Part shown: positions 1-5,126 of the stretch, piece by piece | Layout of the letters: each line of letters starts with the position of its first letter | How positions within the stretch are numbered: the first letter of the stretch is position 1 | Assembly (NCBI GenBank): GCA_020438245.1 | Contig: JAGQUY010000182.1 | Coordinates: 1 to 7,090 of the forward strand | Direction of reading: 5' to 3' | Length of the DNA: 7,090 nucleotides | Source: Bacteroidota bacterium | GTDB taxonomy: Bacteria; CLD3; SB21 | Translations under genes and position numbers: made by a program | The notes under the pieces: model-generated | Databases searched by the model: none | What the model was told of the DNA's origin: nothing | The model's input: the letters and a program-made list of their open reading frames with translations, nothing else

Positions 1-2
1 CA

Positions 3-1382
3 AGCCGGATCGAATCTATAGCTCAAGCCGGGCAAATCTTCATTTCACACGATGTGTATTCTATTACGCTGGGCAAGATTGATCTGGAGTTTGATGATTT
101 GGGTGTACAACGGCTCAAGAACATTGCGCGTCCCATTCATGTCTACAACGTGATTTACGATCCGGGGAAAAGACTTAACGCACCTTTGCCTACGAGTATA
201 AAAACGTCCCGGAGCACGGGTCGTTATATTGCTTTGGGGGCGGGCTTGCTGGGAGTATTGGCTTTCCTGATTGTGATGCTTACCGGTGAACAAAAGGCCG
301 CCAGCGCCAAACCAAGTCTTGCGATTGTTTCGTTCAGCAATAGAACGGGAGTTGAAAGGCTAAACAAAATTGAAATTGGGCGTATCATTAATGATGCTAT
401 GGTCCAGAAATTTTATGAATATCCGGTAATTCAATTGATTAGCCCGTTGCGAGTTGAGAGAATCATTCGGGAATCAAAGATTGACAGATCTGATCTGGCT
501 GACAATCCCGAACTTGCGGAAAAAATAGCAAGAGATACAGATGCCCGGCTAATGATATCGGGATCATTGAAGGCGTTAGGGGAAGGTCTTATCTTCAGCG
601 CAGATCTTCACGACCTGAAAGATGAAACCTTGCTGGCCTCTTACCAGATGCAGGCAACTGAATCCGGAATACTGGGAGCCCTAATTGATTCGATGTGTTT
701 CCGGTTTCAGCAAAAAATCGGTGAGCGGTTTGGAGGTGTGGACACTCTGGAGCGGTCGCAAATAGGTATAGGTGAGCTTACGACCCAGTCTCTGGAGGCC
801 TATCGACACTTTATTCTGGGCGGGGAACATCACAATCTTGGTGAATTCGACGAAGCAATCACGGAGTTTCAAAAAGCCCTGGCCATTGACTCCAATTTTG
901 CGCTCGCGTATTCGATGATGGGGTGTTCCTACTCCTGGGCGAAACGAGATTCGGAAATTACGCCGGCCTACATAGCAAAGCTCAAGTCTGTTGCTCCCAG
1001 ATTTCAAGGTACCAGTAAGGAGGCGCTGATTTTCAGGGGTAATATCGCATGGTTTGAAAATCGTCAGGAAGACATTTTTCAGAACTACAAGCTGACCTTG
1101 GAGCTTTACCCGGATGATCGGGATGCGTACTATTATTACGGAATCGCTCTTGCACAATTACGAAATGATCACAAAGATGCAATAAAGAACTTCGAAAAGG
1201 CGCGTGCTTTTGCACCCGAATACTTTCCGGTGTACAGAGATCTCGCGTATTCATTGAACTCACTGGGTAGGACAGAAGAAGCTGTGAACTTGCTTAAGGG
1301 GTATATTAAGAATTACTCATCACGTCGGGAAGTCGAGTATGCCCGTCAGCAGATTGCTGAGCTAAGGGGTATTTCCCTTTAA
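3..1382 (+). CDS. Class III adenylate/guanylate cyclase-like membrane protein with TolB/FlgO-like and TPR domains (5' partial)
   Basis: The gene enters from the left edge; 459 residues are visible and the in-frame codons continue to base 3, so the GTG at 54 is internal. Visible residues 1-57 (RIESIAQAGQIFIS, then GKIDLEFDDLG and LKNIARPIHVYNV) match the end of a class III nucleotide cyclase domain. The metal- and base-binding residues lie outside the window, so activity cannot be judged. A hydrophobic segment at about 75-94 (YIALGAGLLGVLAFLIVML) should span the membrane. Residues about 104-243 (PSLAIVSFSNRTG, ARLMISGSL) resemble the TolB-N/FlgO/CsgG-type fold often placed between cyclase and TPR modules. 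About 264-441 hold TPR-like helices (LGEFDEAITEFQKALAIDSNF; DAIKNFEKARAFAPEY). The inferred role is a sensor making cAMP or cGMP in the cytoplasm with a periplasmic TPR part. The architecture is known in FCB bacteria and some Proteobacteria; the ligand is unknown. Confidence 0.85.
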   Translation, partial: SRIESIAQAGQIFISHDVYSITLGKIDLEFDDLGVQRLKNIARPIHVYNVIYDPGKRLNAPLPTSIKTSRSTGRYIALGAGLLGVLAFLIVMLTGEQKAASAKPSLAIVSFSNRTGVERLNKIEIGRIINDAMVQKFYEYPVIQLISPLRVERIIRESKIDRSDLADNPELAEKIARDTDARLMISGSLKALGEGLIFSADLHDLKDETLLASYQMQATESGILGALIDSMCFRFQQKIGERFGGVDTLERSQIGIGELTTQSLEAYRHFILGGEHHNLGEFDEAITEFQKALAIDSNFALAYSMMGCSYSWAKRDSEITPAYIAKLKSVAPRFQGTSKEALIFRGNIAWFENRQEDIFQNYKLTLELYPDDRDAYYYYGIALAQLRNDHKDAIKNFEKARAFAPEYFPVYRDLAYSLNSLGRTEEAVNLLKGYIKNYSSRREVEYARQQIAELRGISL

Positions 1383-1401
1383 TCTGGTGTCATACAACCG
1401 G

Positions 1402-1430
1402 TTGCAACTTAGACTGCCTCTCCGTATCTT
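1402..1430 (+). promoter_or_regulatory. Possible sigma70-like promoter of the PD40 lipoprotein gene
   Basis: TTGCAA (1402-1407) and TATCTT (1425-1430) are separated by exactly 17 bp, each matching the consensus at four of six positions. The expected start of transcription near 1437 leaves an untranslated leader of about 18 bases. The -35 box overlaps two short palindromes, CAACCGGTTG (1395-1404) and GTTGCAAC (1401-1408). No terminator separates this gene from the cyclase gene 72 bp upstream, so co-transcription is equally possible. Confidence 0.35.
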
Positions 1431-1454
1431 TTTTGATCAAAACAAGAGGTTCCG

Positions 1455-2504
1455 ATGAAACAAATTGTTCTTGCGCTGTGTGTCCTGATGCTGTCTTGCG
1501 GGCAGAAAAAAAATCAAATTATTCAAGCTGATTCCTTGGCGGTGACCGGCGAGAAACACCTGAAAAATATTCGTCAGTTGACGTTTGGCGGCGAAAACGC
1601 CGAAGCATATCTTTCTTTTGATGAGTCAAAGTTGATTTTGCAATCGACGCACGGAGAATATGCGTGCGACCAGATTTTCATTTTACCACTGGCCGGTGGG
1701 GAAATGACCATGGTTTCGACCGGAAAGGGGCGGACAACTTGTTCGTATTTCCTGCCAGGCGACAAAACAATTTTGTATGCAAGCACGCACGATTTCATGG
1801 ACAGCTGTCCGCCCCCGCCAGATCGGTCCAAGGGTTATGTATGGAAGCTGTACGATGAATTTGAGATTTATATGGCGAAAGCGGATGGCTCGGAATTAAG
1901 ACGAATCACTGATAATAAGAAATATGACGCTGAAGCCACGGTTTCACCGCAGGGTGACAAGATCATCTTTACCAGTATGCGCGATGCAGATCCAGAACTT
2001 TATGTAATGGATATGGATGGTTCCAATCAAAAGCGTCTGACCAATGAAAAAGGATATGATGGAGGGGCGTTTTTCTCGCAGGATGGGAAGAAAATCGTCT
2101 GGAGAGCGAGCCGTCCTAAGACGGCGCAGGAGTTGCTGGATTACGATGATTTGGTGAAAAACGGTTACGTGCGTCCCACGGCCCTCGAGATCTACGTGAT
2201 GAATTCAGATGGAAGCGGTAAACGGCAGGTGACAAATTTCGGCAAGGCCAGTTTTGCGCCTTTTTTTCATCCTGACGGAAAACGGATTATTTTTTCATCG
2301 AATATCAATAGTAAGGACGGCCGGAATTTTGATCTGTATATGATCAATGAGGACGGCTCGAATCTTGAGCAGATTACCTACAACGACACGTTTGACGGTT
2401 TTCCGATGTTTACCAAGGACGGCAAGAAACTCGTTTTTGCATCAAATCGTCACGGTGCGCAGAGGGGTGAAACGAATATCTTCATCGCGGACTGGACGGA
2501 ATAG
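1455..2504 (+). CDS. PD40/TolB-like beta-propeller lipoprotein
   Basis: The product has 349 residues. The N-terminus is a short lipoprotein signal, MKQIVLALCVLMLSC, with Cys15 as the likely lipidated residue. The lipobox MLS-C is slightly off consensus. The start ATG has AGAGG upstream at a suitable distance. The rest is made of WD40-like PD40 repeats as in TolB. The DGS turn recurs at about 144, 188, 252 and 300 (ADGSELRRIT, MDGSNQKRLT, SDGSGKRQVT, EDGSNLEQIT). Each is followed by a strand pair of the type SPQGDKIIFTS, SQDGKKIVW, HPDGKRIIFSS and KDGKKLVFAS. The C-terminus NIFIADW is common in propeller proteins of Bacteroidota-like bacteria, as I recall. It probably sits in the periplasm, anchored to a membrane, and binds a protein or peptide. 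The true TolB partner role is unlikely because no tol/pal genes are near and the TolB N-terminal domain is absent. Three extra cysteines (71, 96, 118) could form a disulfide. Specific function is unknown. Confidence 0.85.
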   Translation: MKQIVLALCVLMLSCGQKKNQIIQADSLAVTGEKHLKNIRQLTFGGENAEAYLSFDESKLILQSTHGEYACDQIFILPLAGGEMTMVSTGKGRTTCSYFLPGDKTILYASTHDFMDSCPPPPDRSKGYVWKLYDEFEIYMAKADGSELRRITDNKKYDAEATVSPQGDKIIFTSMRDADPELYVMDMDGSNQKRLTNEKGYDGGAFFSQDGKKIVWRASRPKTAQELLDYDDLVKNGYVRPTALEIYVMNSDGSGKRQVTNFGKASFAPFFHPDGKRIIFSSNINSKDGRNFDLYMINEDGSNLEQITYNDTFDGFPMFTKDGKKLVFASNRHGAQRGETNIFIADWTE

Positions 2505-2520
2505 AAAGTTTTCTGTTTGA

Positions 2521-2572
2521 GCCACCGCGCGGATATTGTCGATTCAATATCCGGTGGCAGTTATCTCTTTTT
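2521..2572. terminator. Bulged hairpin between convergent genes, probable shared terminator
   Basis: Arms GCCACC (2521-2526) plus GGATATTG (2531-2538) pair perfectly with CAATATCC (2545-2552) plus GGTGGC (2553-2558). That gives 14 base pairs, a six-base loop and a four-base GCGC bulge on the left arm. On the + strand a T-rich stretch follows (TCTCTTTTT, ending at 2572). On the - strand no T run follows. The hairpin starts 17 bases after the propeller gene stop and overlaps the last codons and stop of the opposing lipoprotein gene. Confidence 0.55.
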
Positions 2573-3245
2573 GAAATGGACTTTTCTGAAGTATTGATCG
2601 TATGATGTCCTCGGCATTTGATTTCCAGGTTCCACGAGTCATTGCCAGAAAGAAAGCGGTCGAGACCTCTGTTTTTCCGTAGGCCATTACTTTTCCGGCT
2701 CGATTGTCCCATAATACGTAATTTACGTTGGCTATCAGGGAGGCCGCGCGTCCACCGCTCATTGTGGAACTGCCCTTCGGTCCCATGAACATCATACCCG
2801 GGCTTCCTGCATCCCTCCGAATTTGCATCAAATCAATAAACAGAATAAAGGTTGGAGTTACTCCTCCAAGATCAAGGGGCTTGTCCTGTGGAGGTAAATG
2901 AACGTTTATTTGACCTGCTTTGCTGCCCAGCGCGAAGGTTGAGGTCTGCATTCGGTCCTTTTCAGGGTATGGTTTCAGTTCGGCGCTTTTGAAATTGGAA
3001 AAGATGGGTACGGCGCGGGCTACTGTCGTATCAAAGAAACCGTAGAAGACTTCTACATCAGATCCACTGCCGAGATCATCGGCGATGTCATCCGGATTAT
3101 TGATGATGATCCGGTCGCGGTTAACACAAAGGATTAGCTTTTCGGCTTTCAATTTTTTACCGATGTACTCCGGAACCACGAACTGCGTTGCCGGTGCGCA
3201 AGATGCAATCCAGACAGGAATAAGAAATAGTTTTAGTTTATGCAT
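2544..3245 (-). CDS. Hypothetical lipoprotein, conserved-looking, unknown function
   Basis: The preferred start is the ATG at 3245, giving 233 residues. It places a classic lipoprotein signal at the N-terminus (MHKLKLFLIPVWIASC, lipobox IAS-C, lipidated Cys16). An in-frame ATG 33 bases upstream (3278) would bury this signal behind 11 polar residues and lies at or before the predicted transcription start, so I reject it. No clear Shine-Dalgarno is seen before either start. The mature part is mixed alpha/beta without membrane segments. Recognisable stretches are TPTFILFIDLMQIRRD (about 131-145), a Gly/Ser/Met-rich loop (146-166), and NYVLWDNRAGKVMAYGKTEV (175-194). The last resembles strand pairs in uncharacterised FCB lipoproteins that end in a WDN..GKV..YG motif. 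I do not recognise a named family. It is probably attached to the outer or inner membrane facing the periplasm. It shares only a promoter region with dinB, so a functional link is not implied. Confidence 0.75.
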   Translation of the reverse strand: MHKLKLFLIPVWIASCAPATQFVVPEYIGKKLKAEKLILCVNRDRIIINNPDDIADDLGSGSDVEVFYGFFDTTVARAVPIFSNFKSAELKPYPEKDRMQTSTFALGSKAGQINVHLPPQDKPLDLGGVTPTFILFIDLMQIRRDAGSPGMMFMGPKGSSTMSGGRAASLIANVNYVLWDNRAGKVMAYGKTEVSTAFFLAMTRGTWKSNAEDIIRSILQKSPFQKEITATGY

Positions 3246-3280
3246 TGGGCTGATGATTTTTCGAGCTGCATTGGACATGG

Positions 3281-3309
3281 AGTCTAGTAGAAGTGTATCC
3301 GACTTTCAA
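3281..3309 (-). promoter_or_regulatory. Predicted promoter of the divergent lipoprotein gene
   Basis: Read on the - strand, TTGAAA (3309-3304) and TAGACT (3286-3281) are 17 bp apart, matching consensus at five and four of six positions. Transcription would begin near 3275, about 30 bases before the ATG at 3245. This supports that start over the ATG at 3278. Confidence 0.45.
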
Positions 3310-3313
3310 GGCT

Positions 3314-3327
3314 TTTTTCATGAAAAA
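3314..3327. repeat. 14-bp perfect palindrome TTTTTCATGAAAAA
   Basis: This self-complementary sequence lies exactly between the two divergent -35 boxes (3304-3309 on the - strand, 3332-3337 on the + strand). It could be an AT-rich UP-like element or a regulator site. By length and composition, chance is also possible. Confidence 0.4.
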
Positions 3328-3331
3328 GTCA

Positions 3332-3360
3332 TTGACTACCATAAAAATTTATGGTATATT
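3332..3360 (+). promoter_or_regulatory. Strong sigma70-like promoter of dinB
   Basis: TTGACT (3332-3337) and TATATT (3355-3360) are spaced by 17 bp, and each matches consensus at five of six positions. It is the best promoter in the window. Expected transcription start is near 3367, giving a leader of about 21 bases with an AAGGA ribosome binding site. Both boxes are overlapped by the half-sites of the operator at 3337-3368. Confidence 0.75.
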
Positions 3361-3368
3361 TACCATAA
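3337..3368. promoter_or_regulatory. Three-half-site operator over the dinB promoter
   Basis: Three identical 8-base half-sites alternate in orientation: TACCATAA (3337-3344), TTATGGTA (3349-3356), TACCATAA (3361-3368). Each pair is separated by four AT bases, so the half-sites recur every 12 bp. This forms two overlapping perfect 20-bp palindromes that share the middle arm. The first touches the -35 box, the second the -10 box and the third the transcription start. This is the geometry expected for a dimeric repressor. Since dinB genes are commonly LexA targets, a LexA-family or S24-type repressor is the natural candidate. The motif does not match the LexA boxes I know well (CTGT-N8-ACAG, GAAC-N4-GTTC, GTTC-N7-GTTC). 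The identity of the regulator is inference. Confidence 0.8.
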
Positions 3369-3374
3369 CGAAAA

Positions 3375-3379
3375 AAGGA
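3375..3379 (+). promoter_or_regulatory. Ribosome binding site that fixes the dinB start
   Basis: AAGGA ends eight bases before the GTG at 3388. The open frame continues upstream through the promoter and the opposite-strand gene, but those codons precede the predicted transcript start, so GTG 3388 is chosen. Confidence 0.65.
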
Positions 3380-3387
3380 TTCGAAGT

Positions 3388-4542
3388 GTGACATCTAACC
3401 GCATAGTGCATATAGATTTAACAGCATTTTTTGTGTCAGTTGAGCGAATTTTAAATCCCGATCTGGTGGGGAAACCCATCATGGTAGCCGGTCCACCGGA
3501 AAGTCGTGGGGTAGTGACTTGTGCATCGTATGAAATTCGACCGTATGGTATTCATGCTGGCATGCCCACAGCACAAGCACTCAGAAAATGTCCTATTGCT
3601 ATTCGTGTTGACTCCCATTTTCACTCCTATGCTGAATATTCCAAAAAAGTTCAGGATTTTTTGAAGTCATTTGCTCCGGTATTTGAAGTTGCCAGCGTAG
3701 ATGAATTTTATATGGATTGGACGGGATGTGAACGTCTTTTTGGGGGGAATTTGAAACGATTTGCGGAGGACATTCAACATACCATCTTGAGGGAGTTTGG
3801 TCTGCCGTGTGCTTTGGGGATTGCTTCCAACAAGTCGGTAGCTAAGATCGCCTGCGATCATGCCAAACCCTACGGTGTCCTTGAAATTCATCCCGGTGAG
3901 GAGGCGGAGTTTCTTAAACCGTTGGGGGTGGAAGTTATTTCGGGGGTGGGAGAGGTCATGGAAGGGCAACTTCACTTGCGGGGTATTCGTACGTGTGGTC
4001 AACTTGCGGCCATGGATTCGGAATATTTGGGACGCACTTTTGGTAAATGGGGATTGCATGTTCAGGAGCGTGCCAAGGGGCGGGGTTCCGAGCATCTGAC
4101 GGTAGAACGAGAACAAAAGCAGATTTCCAAGGAAGAAACCTTTGCTTCTGACACTCGCGACAAGGCTTTTTTGAATGCCACATTGCATAGTATGACGCTT
4201 AATGTTTCCGAACAACTTAGAGCCATGGATTTAAAGGCACAGTGCGTTCATGTAAAGCTTCGGTACTCCGATTGGGTAACTCATACCCGGCAAATTACTG
4301 TACCGCCAACCAACGATCCGGCGTTCATTTATCAAACGGCTTTAAAACTATTGGATAAAGCGGATGAACGCAGGGTGACGATTAGACTTGTGGGAATGGG
4401 GCTTTCAAAATTTTTGGAAGACTGCACTACCATTAACATGTTTCGACAAAAGGAAGAGCGCCGGGAGTGGCTTTTAAAAACCATTGATAAGATCAATCAT
4501 AGATACGATGATACGTTGGTCAAGGTGGGGTGTGGGGTGTAA
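3388..4542 (+). CDS. dinB: Y-family DNA polymerase IV (DinB)
   Basis: This 384-residue translesion DNA polymerase starts at GTG. The palm and fingers hold HIDLTAFFVSVE (8-19), with catalytic Asp10 and steric-gate Phe15. RGVVTCASYEIRPYGIHAGMP (40-60) is the nucleotide-binding region. SVDEFYMDWTG (103-113) carries catalytic Asp105 and Glu106. PCALGIASNKSVAKIA (140-155) completes the palm. A thumb with helix-hairpin-helix-like DNA contacts (ISGVGEV, LRGIRTCGQLA) spans about 180-235. The little finger (about 245-345) contains KEETFASDTRD. All three metal-binding acids are present, so it should be active, unlike ImuB, which lacks them. The second Asp of the usual DxD start motif is Thr12; that residue is not a metal ligand. 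TINMF (348-352) resembles the beta-clamp motif QLxLF, with Thr for Gln. The conserved-type tail LLKTIDKINHRYDDTLVKVG follows. Control is probably by the operator covering its promoter. A secondary DnaE gene lies downstream on the same strand. Confidence 0.95.
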   Translation: MTSNRIVHIDLTAFFVSVERILNPDLVGKPIMVAGPPESRGVVTCASYEIRPYGIHAGMPTAQALRKCPIAIRVDSHFHSYAEYSKKVQDFLKSFAPVFEVASVDEFYMDWTGCERLFGGNLKRFAEDIQHTILREFGLPCALGIASNKSVAKIACDHAKPYGVLEIHPGEEAEFLKPLGVEVISGVGEVMEGQLHLRGIRTCGQLAAMDSEYLGRTFGKWGLHVQERAKGRGSEHLTVEREQKQISKEETFASDTRDKAFLNATLHSMTLNVSEQLRAMDLKAQCVHVKLRYSDWVTHTRQITVPPTNDPAFIYQTALKLLDKADERRVTIRLVGMGLSKFLEDCTTINMFRQKEERREWLLKTIDKINHRYDDTLVKVGCGV

Positions 4543-4563
4543 TCCAGATGAACGATTCGATGT

Positions 4564-4591
4564 CCGAGGGAAGGGGCAACCCTTCCTTCGG
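4564..4591 (+). other. 12-bp hairpin with GCAA tetraloop after dinB
   Basis: CCGAGGGAAGGG (4564-4575) pairs with CCCTTCCTTCGG (4580-4591) at all 12 positions, one of them a G-U pair in RNA. The loop GCAA is a stable GNRA type. It begins 21 bases after the dinB stop. No T run follows, so it is not a standard intrinsic terminator. It could protect the mRNA 3' end or pause polymerase. Outer bases (CGAT at 4558-4561, ATCG at 4597-4600) could extend the structure with an internal loop. Confidence 0.6.
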
Positions 4592-4928
4592 CACGGATCG
4601 TATTTGGAGGATGTTATCAATTATCAATGATTGCAACTGTAAAGAGTATCACACCCAAAAGACCCTATTTAACAACAAAACTCATAATCCGATGTTGACC
4701 CACGCCTCATTGGGAAAGGTCATTCAGTAGAAAAAGACGCCGTCATTTGAAATTCGTATCCCGCAGGATCCGATATTTGAATGGCAACCTCGTTGTCAGG
4801 ATCGATCATTCATGATCATTGTGAATTATTCAGAATTTCGTCGGCACATTATTATGGATAACCCCCTAAAAATGGAGGCATGAATAACGGCCGACATGAA
4901 TAGCTAAGTAGAGTTGTTGGAAAAAACC

Positions 4929-4968
4929 AAGCTCGATTTCGAAGAACGGAGTCGGGCTTTTTTGTTTT
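4929..4968 (+). terminator. Intrinsic (Rho-independent) terminator
   Basis: AAGCTCGATTTC (4929-4940) can pair with GGAGTCGGGCTT (4948-4959) over 12 positions, four of them G-U, around a seven-base loop. It is followed by TTTT, G, TTTT. An A run (4921-4926) precedes the stem, and a TTGG/CCAA mini-hairpin just before it shares bases with the left arm. It lies 386 bases past the dinB stop and about 160 before the dnaE start, so it would end dinB transcripts or those of an unseen small RNA. Confidence 0.7.
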
Positions 4969-5061
4969 CAAAATGCTTGTAGTTCGTTTTTGTGGCCAAT
5001 CAAGTTGAACAACTCGGCTTTTGTCTGAGAATTTTGAGTTCTTGATCTATCTATCGTTTTG

Positions 5062-5088
5062 ATCCTCAAGTTGGACTGTATTGAGGAT
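5062..5088. promoter_or_regulatory. Palindrome at the dnaE promoter, possible operator
   Basis: ATCCTCAA (5062-5069) and TTGAGGAT (5081-5088) are a perfect 8-bp inverted repeat with an 11-bp spacer. Repeat starts are 19 bp apart, close to two helical turns. The spacer contains the predicted -35 box. The half-site differs from that at dinB, so a different regulator is implied if it is real. Confidence 0.45.
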
Positions 5089-5099
5089 GCCGGTTTATT
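5071..5099 (+). promoter_or_regulatory. Weak candidate promoter of dnaE
   Basis: TTGGAC (5071-5076) and TTTATT (5094-5099) are 17 bp apart. The boxes fit consensus only partly. Since a terminator lies upstream, dnaE needs some promoter in 4969-5126, and this is the best I found. The leader has an A-rich run (AAAAAAAGCG) rather than a clear Shine-Dalgarno. Confidence 0.3.
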
Positions 5100-5126
5100 T
5101 AAGTAACTGTTAAGTTAAAAAAAGCG

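Larger units (their letters stand above)
4543..5126. other. 584-bp gap between dinB and dnaE: regulatory structures, no convincing gene
   Basis: It holds a strong hairpin (4564-4591), a tandem TTATCAA repeat (4614-4627), a short palindrome GATCAT-TC-ATGATC (4804-4817), an intrinsic terminator (4929-4968) and the dnaE promoter area. A + strand frame opening inside dinB at 4530 stops at TAG 4728-4730, then runs open for 50 more codons to TGA 4881-4883; neither half resembles a family I know. On the - strand a 29-codon frame (4809-4720) reads DNEVAIQISDPAGYEF, faintly like the end of a VOC/glyoxalase-type protein, but has no ribosome binding site and has stops just upstream. The stretch may be decayed coding DNA. 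I see no tRNA or rRNA. Confidence 0.5.

Noticed and set aside
681..1263. Two - strand frames inside the cyclase/TPR gene
   Set aside because: They lie antisense to well-supported coding sequence and show no domain pattern.
1395..1408. Overlapping palindromes CAACCGGTTG and GTTGCAAC
   Set aside because: Short enough to arise by chance; noted only because they overlap the possible -35 box.
3246..3278. Longer start (ATG 3278) for the - strand lipoprotein
   Set aside because: It places 11 residues before the signal peptide and coincides with or precedes the predicted transcription start.
3085..3387. Upstream extension of the dinB frame to an earlier ATG-like start
   Set aside because: It would run across the promoter, the operator and the opposite-strand lipoprotein gene. 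The homology begins at HIDLTAFF, and GTG 3388 has an AAGGA site at proper spacing.
3667..4215. 182-codon - strand frame inside dinB
   Set aside because: Antisense to conserved DinB motifs; composition looks like a shadow frame.
4530..4730. 66-codon frame overlapping the dinB end
   Set aside because: No recognisable family, no ribosome binding site, and it includes the strong hairpin; better read as noncoding.
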